Source: Bacillota bacterium (GTDB taxonomy: Bacteria; Bacillota_C; Negativicutes; Sporomusales; Sporomusaceae). Taken from it: 5,764 bases of DNA. A model generated the notes under the pieces. That model saw only the letters and a program-made list of their open reading frames with translations. It searched no databases and was not told where the DNA came from. Positions 1-4,999 of this stretch are shown one piece after another. Numbering within the stretch: the stretch's first letter is position 1; each line of letters starts with the position of its first letter. The stretch is from NCBI GenBank assembly GCA_023441125.1, contig JAEZQV010000376.1, positions 1 through 5,764 of the forward strand. Reading direction: 5' to 3'. A program made the translations under genes and the position numbers.

Positions 1-203
1 GGCGCAGGCGCCGGCAATACCGCTGTTTGTTCGGACTCCGGGTTGCCGGCAGCCGCCCCGATTACGTCAAACTCCATGATTTCTTCTTTGAGCGGCGGCA
101 TTTCCTGCATACGGGCCACAACATACCCGGCCACAAGAAAGCCCAGCAGGTGAAGTACTATTGAGAAAGCAATTGCCTTGCGCCCAAAAAAAACATGTGC
201 CAT
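1..203 (-). CDS. tonB: TonB energy-transducer protein, N-terminal part (cut by window edge)
   Basis: The first 67 residues are visible; the gene continues beyond base 1. It begins MAHVFFGRKAIAFSIVLHLL. A short cytoplasmic, basic N-terminus is followed by one hydrophobic signal-anchor (about residues 10-31, containing the S-x3-H pattern, S14 and H18, typical of the TonB anchor), then a periplasmic stretch turning rich in Ala, Pro and Glu by residue 60. TonB carries proton-motive-force energy from ExbB-ExbD to outer-membrane receptors. The start lies 5 bp after the exbD stop, with GGCGAA as a modest ribosome site, so translation is probably coupled to exbD. The C-terminal receptor-contacting domain is outside the window, so the call rests on the anchor plus position third in an exbB-exbD-tonB operon. 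A TonB-like protein of another subclass remains possible. Confidence 0.82.
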   Translation of the reverse strand, partial: MAHVFFGRKAIAFSIVLHLLGFLVAGYVVARMQEMPPLKEEIMEFDVIGAAAGNPESEQTAVLPAPA

Positions 204-208
204 TTCGC

Positions 209-619
209 CTATTTCGCCTTCCTCTCGGTAGCAATAGCAATACGGTGAGCACCGGCCATTTTAAGTTCATCAAGCACGGTGACAACTTTTTCATAATCGG
301 TTGTTTTATCAGCCCGCAGCACAAATACGTTTTCCGGCTCTTCGGCCAGAGCAACGCCGACTCTTTTGGCCAATAAGGCCAACGGCACCAGTTCCTCTTC
401 AAACATGACGCTACCATCCTCCCGAACGGTAATTGACGTATTATGCGGTTTGTCCTGACGAGCTGTCGCCGCTTGCGGCAGATTTACCGGAATTGTGTGC
501 TGCGCCACCATATAAAGAGTATTCATCATAAAAAAGACCAGCAAGAAGAAAATAATATCAATCATCGGCACAATCATTAGCTGCGGCTGGCCGGTTAACC
601 GCAAACTACGCAATTTCAT
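209..619 (-). CDS. exbD: ExbD/TolR family proton-channel subunit
   Basis: This 136-residue protein has the usual length for ExbD. A short cytoplasmic N-terminus (MKLRSLR) leads to a single membrane helix at about residues 14-37. The helix contains VPMIDIIFFLLVFFM with the conserved proton-carrying aspartate at D21, and a periplasmic domain follows (about 40-136). ExbD works with ExbB as the inner-membrane motor that energises TonB. The start is well supported: GGAGGG lies 6 nt upstream of the ATG and inside the end of exbB, whose last 14 bp overlap this gene. The neighbours exbB upstream and tonB downstream favour ExbD over TolR, although the two families are close. The periplasmic domain ends ...RIAIATERKAK, in keeping with the family. 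Confidence 0.93.
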   Translation of the reverse strand: MKLRSLRLTGQPQLMIVPMIDIIFFLLVFFMMNTLYMVAQHTIPVNLPQAATARQDKPHNTSITVREDGSVMFEEELVPLALLAKRVGVALAEEPENVFVLRADKTTDYEKVVTVLDELKMAGAHRIAIATERKAK

Positions 620-1250
620 GCATATCCCTCCGCTTTACTTCCTGCGGCAGATAGTCCATAAGTACAGCCGCCGCTTGCTCAATATCGGTGATTAAAGCGT
701 CCAGGCGCTGCGCCAGATAGGTATGGGCTATCAATGCGATCATGGCGACACATAGACCGGTTGCGGTTGCAACCAAGGCCTCGCCGACCCCGCCGGTGAT
801 GGCTGCCGGCTCACCGGCCTGCACATTAAAAACGCTGAACGAGTCGATCATGCCGACAACCGTTCCTAAAAGCCCCAGCAGCGGCGCCAGCGTAACAATG
901 GCACTAAGATAATTAAGCCGCGCTCGAAGGCGGGCTGCAGCAAAGGCCGCAGCATTTTCCAGGGCGGTTTCAACATTCCGTCCGCGGCGGTAAGCCCTTA
1001 GCCCTTCAGCAGCTACCTGCTCAATCACCGCCGGTGACTGTTCGCAGGCTTGTTCTGCCTCTTCAATATGGTGCTGTTCCAGCTGCCGCTGTATTTTTTC
1101 CTGAAATACCGGCATTTTTAAAGTAACATGACGGTAATATAAGAATCGCTCAGCCGCAATGGCTACCACGATCAGCGAGCAGAGCAACAAACCATACATA
1201 ACAGGACCGCCTTTAAGAAACAGTTCGGCACCATGTGCTAGAAAATCCAC
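606..1250 (-). CDS. exbB: ExbB/TolQ/MotA-family proton-channel subunit, GTG start
   Basis: With a GTG start at 1250 the product has 214 residues. Three membrane helices are visible at about 16-34, 115-137 and 155-178. The family signature runs through helix 2 (LAPLLGLLGTVVGMI, 121-135) and helix 3 (GEALVATATGL, 156-166, with the polar Thr residues that line the proton path). ExbB forms the pentameric inner-membrane channel around ExbD. I prefer the GTG because CCAAGGAG lies 10 nt upstream and the protein then starts MDFLAHGAELFLKGGPVMYG, as in relatives. The longer reading frame from an ATG at 1304 would add 18 residues with no ribosome site. First gene of the operon; a Fur box and a strong promoter lie upstream. 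Confidence 0.93.
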   Translation of the reverse strand: MDFLAHGAELFLKGGPVMYGLLLCSLIVVAIAAERFLYYRHVTLKMPVFQEKIQRQLEQHHIEEAEQACEQSPAVIEQVAAEGLRAYRRGRNVETALENAAAFAAARLRARLNYLSAIVTLAPLLGLLGTVVGMIDSFSVFNVQAGEPAAITGGVGEALVATATGLCVAMIALIAHTYLAQRLDALITDIEQAAAVLMDYLPQEVKRRDMHEIA

Positions 1251-1320
1251 AAGAACACCACTCCTTGGCAAGTAGTAACAATGAAAAAACCGTAAAAAAA
1301 GCATTAATCATTATTAAATT

Positions 1321-1339
1321 GATAGTGATAATCATTACC
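1321..1339. promoter_or_regulatory. Fur box controlling exbB-exbD-tonB
   Basis: The 19 bases GATAGTGATAATCATTACC match the classical Fur consensus GATAATGATAATCATTATC at 17 of 19 positions. The site spans about +10 to +28 relative to the start point predicted from the upstream promoter, so Fe(II)-Fur would block early elongation or promoter clearance rather than cover the -35/-10. An additional AT-rich half-site (AATCATTATT, 1307-1316) sits beside it and could widen the operator. The iron-uptake role of the operon agrees with the call. Confidence 0.88.
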
Positions 1340-1354
1340 TTCAAACTAGTTTCT

Positions 1355-1383
1355 AGTATAATTACCCATTGTTGACTTGTCAA
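1355..1383 (-). promoter_or_regulatory. Sigma-A promoter of the exbB operon
   Basis: On the minus strand TTGACA (1383-1378) is separated by exactly 17 bp from TATACT (1360-1355), giving a predicted start near 1348 and a leader of about 98 nt to the exbB GTG. The -35 lies within TTGAC-tt-GTCAA (1372-1383), and the -10 overlaps ACTAG-ttt-CTAGT (1345-1357). Both small dyads could be extra operator sites or chance. Confidence 0.85.
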
Positions 1384-1475
1384 GTTAATTGTAACGTATC
1401 TTGCTCTTTCTTAGACCGGATTGGTCATACCTTCTCGCAAAATCTCGCCTTTTCTAAAGGCTACGGCCAAATGAA

Positions 1476-1524
1476 CTAAAAAACAGAGGTGCCACCGCCG
1501 GCGAAACGGTGACACCTCTGTTTT
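1476..1524 (-). terminator. Rho-independent terminator after the CGGC-protein gene
   Basis: Arms at 1508-1524 and 1480-1496 pair over 17 positions with one G-U wobble on the minus strand and an 11-nt loop. A run of six T (1483-1478 on the minus strand, partly in the stem foot) follows. On the plus strand the wobble becomes a C-A mismatch and the T-run is interrupted (TTTTACTGTTT), so the minus strand is the better direction. It lies about 140 bp past the stop codon of the CGGC-family gene and before the exbB promoter, so it separates the two units. Confidence 0.85.
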
Positions 1525-1549
1525 ACTGTTTACGGCAAATCGTACCGGT

Positions 1550-1569
1550 GCGGGCCGGCGCCGGCCCGC
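1550..1569. repeat. 20-bp perfect GC-only palindrome
   Basis: Bases 1550-1569 read identically on both strands without any spacer and contain only G and C. It includes two adjacent GCCGGC units (1554-1559 and 1560-1565). No T-run follows on either side, so it is not a standard terminator by itself. It sits in non-coding sequence between the CGGC-protein stop and its terminator. It could strengthen 3' end structure of that transcript or be a binding site; the function is unknown. Confidence 0.8.
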
Positions 1570-1661
1570 CCGTCCCCTGACAAGATGTCTTGTGATACAA
1601 TCGCAAATTGCCTGCATCGCCGGGGAAACGATTGGCTCTGGCCAGGGCTTGCCGCCTAGTG

Positions 1662-2090
1662 TCATTGTCCCTTTATAACATCAACCATCGTCCGTCTCGG
1701 CTGGCAAAATAGTTCTTTAACGCTTTCTCTAAATTGGTCATGAGTGACATGGGCATCATGCGTACCAATTACAACTTCAATATCAGGAAACTGCTCGGTT
1801 AATAACGCACGATACTTGGCTTTATAAGGACACAGCGCATCCATGCAGTACGAAAAATGAATGGCGTCCACGCGGAATTCCGCCAAGGCCCGTATTCTGT
1901 TCAAAAGTTTTTCAGGCCCGGCAAGCGTTGGACAGCCGGCACAGTTGATAATGCCGATCAGGTCCAGACTCTCCCCGCTGTCATATTTGCTGAAAGCACC
2001 CTTTCTCTTGCGTAAATCATGGAGACAGCTGACAGACGAACAAGCAGACTCCTGTGTTGCGGCCGAACAGGTTAAAATACCGATTCTCAT
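1662..2090 (-). CDS. CGGC-domain (putative metal-binding) cysteine-rich protein
   Basis: This 142-residue protein begins MRIGILTCSA and matches the CGGC family (Pfam PF08821 by memory), a small cytosolic family of anaerobes suspected to bind metal; the reaction is unknown. Visible features in order: beta-strand plus C8; C17 and C22; GAFSKY (31-36); the family motif at 50-53, here reading CAGC rather than CGGC and followed by PT; a second cysteine pair C82 and C87 (YCMDALCPYK); and a C-terminal VVIGTHDAH (106-114) with two histidines. C129 lies near the end. Eight cysteines in 142 residues are consistent with metal or cluster binding. The start has AAAGGAAG about 9 nt upstream. It is transcribed alone from the promoter at 2348-2376 through a long leader and stops at the terminator at 1476-1524. 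The family assignment is fairly firm; function is open. Confidence 0.85.
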   Translation of the reverse strand: MRIGILTCSAATQESACSSVSCLHDLRKRKGAFSKYDSGESLDLIGIINCAGCPTLAGPEKLLNRIRALAEFRVDAIHFSYCMDALCPYKAKYRALLTEQFPDIEVVIGTHDAHVTHDQFRESVKELFCQPRRTMVDVIKGQ

Positions 2091-2343
2091 TGCTAGCCAC
2101 TTCCTTTCTCAAAAACGCTGACTATGTACGGAACTCCCGGTCAATTTCGCACTTCTGTCCTTACCAGGCAACCAGGGGTTGAGGACGGCTATGTACGAGC
2201 GGCTCCCTGATTAAGGCCGCACTGCCGGCAGCTAAAGCAATATCGACCCGGCTAATCTTCTGTCCGGGACGGGTTTGGCCACTAGCCTGCTCATTAGTCA
2301 CAAAAACAGTGGCGCAAGCCTGCAGCAAGGACTGCAAGCTTGC
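2091..2343 (-). other. Long structured 5' leader of the CGGC-protein gene
   Basis: There is no credible gene in this roughly 250-bp stretch. From the predicted start point at about 2341, the minus-strand RNA would fold at once into a 12-bp hairpin (2343-2314: GCAAGC-U-UGCAG against CUGCA-G-GCUUGC, one G-U pair, 6-nt loop). Directly abutting it is a GCCACT/AGTGGC pairing (2313-2308 with 2283-2278). Next come two mutually exclusive pairings that use ACCCG or CCCGG against CCGGGT (between 2274 and 2246), then a CTGCCGGCAG palindrome (2231-2222). The first hairpin is followed within 10 nt by TTTTT, which could act as a weak attenuator. I recognise no known riboswitch class, so a structured leader is a proposal, not a fact. 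Confidence 0.45.
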
Positions 2344-2347
2344 TGTC

Positions 2348-2376
2348 ATAATAATATGTGACACTTTACATGTCAA
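2348..2376 (-). promoter_or_regulatory. Sigma-A promoter of the CGGC-protein gene, with internal dyad
   Basis: TTGACA (2376-2371) and TATTAT (2353-2348) are separated by exactly 17 bp on the minus strand, predicting a start near 2341. The spacer and the -35 share a TGACA-N7-TGTCA dyad (2359-2375), well placed for a repressor that excludes RNA polymerase. The regulator is not identifiable from this window. Confidence 0.78.
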
Positions 2377-2399
2377 TGATTTGTTCCCGTAAGTAACAA

Positions 2400-2431
2400 C
2401 CCCCATCCGGCGGCGTACGCACAGATGGGGG
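2400..2431 (-). terminator. Probable terminator after trhA
   Basis: CCCCCATC (2400-2407) pairs with GATGGGGG (2424-2431) in an 8-bp stem with a 16-nt loop. On the minus strand it begins 16 bp past the trhA stop and is followed by TTGTTACTT, a broken U-tract. It is a moderate terminator that would separate trhA from the next promoter at 2348-2376. Confidence 0.6.
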
Positions 2432-2446
2432 CTAGTTCCGGTATCG

Positions 2447-3061
2447 CTAGGTATTAATATAGCAATAGACGGTTATAAAATGAGCAGCGCTGCCGGCAAG
2501 GACAAACAAATGCCAAATCGTATGATTGTAAGGCAAGCGGCGGTAAAGATAGAATAACGCGCCGACAGTATAAAAGAGGCCGCCGCCGATCAGCCAGTAT
2601 AATCCGCCGGGCGGCAATGCGGCAATAAGCGGTTTTATAAAGATAACTATCAGCCAGCCCATTATAAGATAGCAGACCGTTGATAAAGTTTTGAACCGCC
2701 GCACAAAAAAAATCTTAAAAACAGCGCCAATCAAGGCCAAGCCCCAAACCACCCCGAAGACGGTCCATCCCAGTGCCCCCCGGAACAGTACCAGGGCAAA
2801 AGGAGTATAGGTTCCGGCAATTAACAGATAAATCGCTGTATGGTCCAAAATCTTAAAAATATATTTAATTCTTTCATTACGGAAGCTATGGTACAGCGTC
2901 GAGGCCAGAAACAGTAGCACCAGCGATGTGCCATAGATGCTGGAGCTGACAAAGTGCCATATGTCATCGTGCAGCCGGGAGGACATAAGCAAAACAACAA
3001 GTCCGGCTATGGCCAAAACAGTTCCGAAACCGTGTGTCAATGCATTTAATTTCTCTTCCAT
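2447..3061 (-). CDS. trhA: TrhA/hemolysin III family (PAQR) membrane protein
   Basis: The product has 204 residues from the ATG at 3061 and about seven membrane helices, the normal size for the bacterial hemolysin III/PAQR family. The diagnostic pieces are all visible: NALTHG (6-11), S54-TLY-H58, D73-H74 within LDHTAIYLLIAGTYTPF, and the C-terminal H180-TIW-H184 with a further H194. In the related adiponectin receptors, the S-x3-H, D and H-x3-H positions form the zinc site, so a metal-dependent membrane hydrolase or membrane-fluidity function is likely; haemolysis itself is doubtful. I chose 3061 because GGAGG lies 5 nt upstream. An in-frame ATG at 3088 lacks a ribosome site and would add MKLVQAEAY. 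An extended -10 promoter lies about 40 bp upstream. Confidence 0.92.
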   Translation of the reverse strand: MEEKLNALTHGFGTVLAIAGLVVLLMSSRLHDDIWHFVSSSIYGTSLVLLFLASTLYHSFRNERIKYIFKILDHTAIYLLIAGTYTPFALVLFRGALGWTVFGVVWGLALIGAVFKIFFVRRFKTLSTVCYLIMGWLIVIFIKPLIAALPPGGLYWLIGGGLFYTVGALFYLYRRLPYNHTIWHLFVLAGSAAHFITVYCYINT

Positions 3062-3107
3062 ATAAGCCTCCGCTTGGACAAGTTTCATTTTCTGCCGCTA
3101 TGTTTAT

Positions 3108-3116
3108 ATTATACCA
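3108..3116 (-). promoter_or_regulatory. Extended -10 promoter element for trhA
   Basis: The minus strand reads TGGTATAAT, a perfect TATAAT with the TGn extension. No good -35 sits 16-18 bp upstream, which extended -10 promoters can tolerate. The predicted start near 3101 gives a leader of about 40 nt to the ATG at 3061. The element lies in the 104-bp gap after the QueG-like gene. Confidence 0.65.
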
Positions 3117-3165
3117 TTTGTAACGCTCAATAATGTGTCGAAGGCACCAAAAATGAAAGCTGCCA

Positions 3166-4194
3166 TTACAAATTTAATGTTTCAATCGCCCACCGGGCCA
3201 TTTCCCGTACCTTTTCATTACTGTCATTACAGGCAGCATAAATAGAATCTTTATAGTGCTCCTGATAATTATTTGTCATAGCATTAATGGCATTGACTTT
3301 CCATTTCCAGACATCCTGTTTATCGATATACCAGAATTTAGGCTGCATAACCTGTTCTAAAAAATCATAATCCAGCTTAAGAATTTTTTCCAGGGATATC
3401 TGCCGGCTTAGCTCTGCCAGTGCGGGAAACTCCTCTGTCCCCTGCCAGCACTTTTGATTCATGGGACAAACATCCTGACAGGCGTCACAGCCGTATACCC
3501 AGCAGCCGATTTGCTCACGGTGCGGATCATGCGGCAAATCCCGGCCGCCGAAGGTGGTCAGGAAGGAAACGCAGGACATTGGGTTCATGGTATAGGGCTG
3601 GGATAACGAAGCTGTTGGACAGGCTTTGACGCACCGGTTACAGTTTTCCGGGCAGTCCCGCAAGGTTGGTATTTCGCTTGCCGTCAGTTCCCGGTCAATC
3701 AGCCAGGCCTCTAAATTCACCCAAGAGCCTGACTCGGTATAAAAGAAATTATTTCTGCGCACTAATCCCAGCCCGGCTTTTAATGCCGCCCAGCGCAAGG
3801 CGGTGACACCGAATTTTCGTTCCGTCTCGGTTTTAAGCCCCAACCCTTGCAGATACGCTTCAAATTGCAAACTGTCCTGCAACTCCCGGGAACGCTCATC
3901 CCGCCGGCTGTCAAATAAGTAGTATTTGGCAACCATCCCTTGTAAATGCTCCGGTACCTTGTACTTGCCAAACGGCCTTACACATACGACGATAGACTTT
4001 GCCCATGGATACTGTTTCTGCAAATCAGCAAAACGGTACAGCTTTTCATCAAACGCCTTGGCTGCCGGAACCTGCTCTCCCCGCTCCTTCAGTCTGCTTG
4101 CATAGCCAACCATGTCAGCCAGTTTAATGATACCGCACTTTTCATACCCCAGCTGCAATGCGGCATTCTTTATTTGTGCTGCTAATGAATCCAT
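3166..4194 (-). CDS. QueG-like (epoxyqueuosine reductase family) double [4Fe-4S] protein
   Basis: The 342-residue product has the layout of the cobalamin-dependent QueG family: an N-terminal domain, a core at about 125-168 (LRWAALKAGLGLVRRN, then GSWVNLEAWL), and a ferredoxin-like segment with two cluster motifs. These are C181-x3-C185-x2-C188-x3-C192-P and C208 ... C236-x2-C239-x3-C243-P. A C-terminal HEAT-like tail (about 295-340, ending NEKVREMARWAIETL) follows. QueG reduces epoxyqueuosine to queuosine in tRNA. However, the usual AGLGWIGKN and GSWFFLGEI blocks are altered here to AGLGLVRRN and GSWVNLEAW, so this may be a paralogue with another substrate. The start follows AGGCGGG about 11 nt upstream, a mediocre site. 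A perfect consensus promoter drives it. No terminator is apparent before trhA. Confidence 0.8.
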   Translation of the reverse strand: MDSLAAQIKNAALQLGYEKCGIIKLADMVGYASRLKERGEQVPAAKAFDEKLYRFADLQKQYPWAKSIVVCVRPFGKYKVPEHLQGMVAKYYLFDSRRDERSRELQDSLQFEAYLQGLGLKTETERKFGVTALRWAALKAGLGLVRRNNFFYTESGSWVNLEAWLIDRELTASEIPTLRDCPENCNRCVKACPTASLSQPYTMNPMSCVSFLTTFGGRDLPHDPHREQIGCWVYGCDACQDVCPMNQKCWQGTEEFPALAELSRQISLEKILKLDYDFLEQVMQPKFWYIDKQDVWKWKVNAINAMTNNYQEHYKDSIYAACNDSNEKVREMARWAIETLNL

Positions 4195-4244
4195 TTTTTC
4201 AACACCCGCCTATTCATTTATTATTGCCTGAGCATTAGGCTTGT

Positions 4245-4260
4245 GTGCATATGTGCATAT
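4245..4260. repeat. Tandem GTGCATAT repeat in the leader of the QueG-like gene
   Basis: Two exact copies of the 8-mer GTGCATAT lie head to tail, flanked by GTGT at the left (4243-4246, overlapping the first copy) and ACAC at the right (4261-4264). They occupy about +11 to +26 of the predicted transcript of the QueG-like gene. It could be an operator read as direct repeats, or a slippage product. Confidence 0.5.
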
Positions 4261-4276
4261 ACACTAATTTGGTTTT

Positions 4277-4305
4277 ATTATAGCCAGCCGGCATCATCCT
4301 GTCAA
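4277..4305 (-). promoter_or_regulatory. Perfect-consensus sigma-A promoter of the QueG-like gene
   Basis: TTGACA (4305-4300) and TATAAT (4282-4277) are both full consensus and are 17 bp apart on the minus strand. The predicted start is near 4270, leaving a leader of about 76 nt before the ATG at 4194. A promoter this strong implies either high constitutive expression or a repressor site nearby. Confidence 0.88.
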
Positions 4306-4316
4306 GCGCAAGTAAA

Positions 4317-4337
4317 TAAAACAATGGCAGTTCTGCC
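4317..4337 (-). terminator. Weak candidate terminator after the NimA-like gene
   Basis: Just past the stop codon, GGCAG-AA-CTGCC (4337-4326 on the minus strand) forms a very short stem, realistically 4 bp with a GAAC loop. It is followed by ATTGTTTTATTT. This is weak, and some read-through into the QueG-like transcription unit is plausible. Confidence 0.35.
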
Positions 4338-4338
4338 G

Positions 4339-4806
4339 CTACCGTCCTCTTTTGCCGGTCATTTTTTCAATTTCTATCTTAATAACGGCAGTTGCCTTGT
4401 TACTTTTTTCGATGTAAGCCATGCCTTGTTCGAGATATCCGCCCGAATACTTCTCTATCAACAAAGCAAGCGCCTGCTTCTTTTCGGCTTCATCGGTAAC
4501 TTCCACCGCCCTCCCATAGATTACGGCGCTATCATATTCTGTATCGAATTTCTCAGGCAGTAGTTTAGAATAACCAACAATTGAGAAACAAACCTTATTG
4601 TGCTGCAGTATATTTTCTAACTTATTGCCGGCTTTGGCGGAGTGAACATAGATTGCTCCGTTCTCATAGGCATAATTCAGCGGCACGGCGTAAGGGTAGC
4701 CGTCTTGTCCCAGGGTCGCCAAATTTCCAAATTCCGCATTCATAATAATTTTAACTGTATCGTTGCTGGAAAGCTGTTTTTCTTTACGTCTCATCTCTTT
4801 AAACAT
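4339..4806 (-). CDS. NimA-like pyridoxamine 5'-phosphate oxidase-fold flavoprotein
   Basis: From the ATG at 4806 the protein has 155 residues, the usual size for the family. It starts MFKEMRRKEKQLS, the characteristic N-terminus of Firmicute NimA-like proteins. A split-barrel core follows with GNLATLGQDGYPYAVPLNYAY (28-48), IYVHSAKAGNKLENI (52-66, containing the H-x4-G-x-K-x2-N flavin-site pattern, H55 and G60), KVCFSIVG (71-78), LLPEKFDTEYDSAVIYG (82-98) and VIKIEIEKMTGKRGR at the end. Relatives bind FMN and some reduce nitroimidazoles, but many are uncharacterised, so resistance should not be assumed. The start is chosen because AAGGAG lies 8 nt upstream; an ATG at 4839 has no ribosome site and falls inside the leader hairpin. 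It is divergent from hxlR across a 193-bp region full of dyads, so it is probably controlled by that regulator. Confidence 0.9.
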   Translation of the reverse strand: MFKEMRRKEKQLSSNDTVKIIMNAEFGNLATLGQDGYPYAVPLNYAYENGAIYVHSAKAGNKLENILQHNKVCFSIVGYSKLLPEKFDTEYDSAVIYGRAVEVTDEAEKKQALALLIEKYSGGYLEQGMAYIEKSNKATAVIKIEIEKMTGKRGR

Positions 4807-4830
4807 GATAAATTCTCCTTTTTTCAAACA

Positions 4831-4861
4831 TGCCGGCAATCCGGGTAAATAATTGCCGGCA
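4831..4861 (-). repeat. Inverted repeat/hairpin in the nimA-like leader
   Basis: TGCCGGCAAT (4831-4840) and ATTGCCGGCA (4852-4861) are perfect 10-bp arms around an 11-bp centre. In the minus-strand mRNA the hairpin would end 10 nt before the AAGGAG ribosome site. No U-tract follows, so it is not a terminator. It may be an mRNA-stabilising or translation-modulating hairpin, or a dyad operator. Confidence 0.7.
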
Positions 4862-4899
4862 CCAATACTTATAGTCTCTTTCGGTTTGTTGTTTTAATA

Positions 4900-4942
4900 T
4901 ACCTGCAACTGTTTGCAATAGTATTGCAAACAGTTGCAGGTA
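4900..4942. promoter_or_regulatory. 43-bp perfect palindrome, probable double operator between nimA-like gene and hxlR
   Basis: Arms of 21 bp (4900-4920 and 4922-4942) are exact reverse complements around a single G at 4921. Each arm contains its own dyad: TGCAA-CTGT-TTGCA at 4904-4917 and TGCAA-ACAG-TTGCA at 4925-4938. Their centres are 21 bp apart, two helical turns, so two dimers could bind the same DNA face. The right half overlaps the weak -35 of hxlR, and the left edge touches a TATATT (4901-4896 minus) that may belong to the nimA-like promoter. This layout fits a shared operator for divergent genes; HxlR itself is the obvious candidate ligand. No T-run follows, so termination is unlikely. 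Confidence 0.8.
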
Positions 4943-4963
4943 CATAGGATTTCATTATATACT
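4934..4963 (+). promoter_or_regulatory. Probable hxlR promoter
   Basis: TATACT (4958-4963) is a good -10. The best -35 is TTGCAG (4934-4939), 18 bp upstream and only a partial match to TTGACA. An overlapping TATATA (4956-4961) would give a spacer of 16. The -35 lies inside the right arm of the 43-bp palindrome and the -10 overlaps the TACTA-N7-TAGTA dyad, so binding at either site would shut the promoter: autoregulation. The predicted start is near 4970. Confidence 0.6.
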
Positions 4964-4976
4964 ATTGAAAATAGTA
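4960..4976. promoter_or_regulatory. YodB-box-like operator (TACTA-N7-TAGTA)
   Basis: TACTATTGAAAATAGTA is a perfect inverted repeat with 7-bp arms and a 3-bp centre. As I recall, the operator of the Bacillus subtilis HxlR-family quinone sensor YodB has the same TACTA-N7-TAGTA skeleton. It covers part of the hxlR -10 and the predicted start point, 24 bp ahead of the hxlR ATG, so autorepression is likely. Confidence 0.7.
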
Positions 4977-4999
4977 CTATTACGAAGGAGAAACACATC

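Noticed and set aside
67..417. 116-codon minus-strand open frame over exbD and tonB.
   Set aside because: It is an out-of-frame shadow of two well-supported genes and is rich in Cys, Arg and Trp without family features.
1480..1524. GGTGGCACC in the terminator hairpin, reminiscent of the T-box core.
   Set aside because: There is no stem I, specifier loop or separate antiterminator, and no amino-acid gene follows; the exbB operon has its own Fur-controlled promoter.
1411..1665. 84-codon open frame on the minus strand whose ATG overlaps the CGGC-protein stop (ATGA).
   Set aside because: The overlap hints at coupling, but the frame runs through the GC palindrome and the whole terminator, has Arg/Pro-rich low-complexity content and resembles no family I know.
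2278..2313. GCCACTG-like piece recalling part of cobalamin riboswitches.
   Set aside because: The rest of the B12 box and conserved core are absent; the short match is probably chance.
2161..2406. 81-codon open frame on the minus strand.
   Set aside because: Its start lies inside the trhA terminator hairpin and it runs across the promoter at 2348-2376; there is no ribosome site and the protein is unfamiliar. The region is better read as promoter plus leader.
4861..4930. Attempted assignment of a promoter for the nimA-like gene (TATATT at 4901-4896 or TATAAG at 4873-4868 on the minus strand).
   Set aside because: Neither has an acceptable -35 at 16-18 bp, so I do not list a nimA promoter as a feature.
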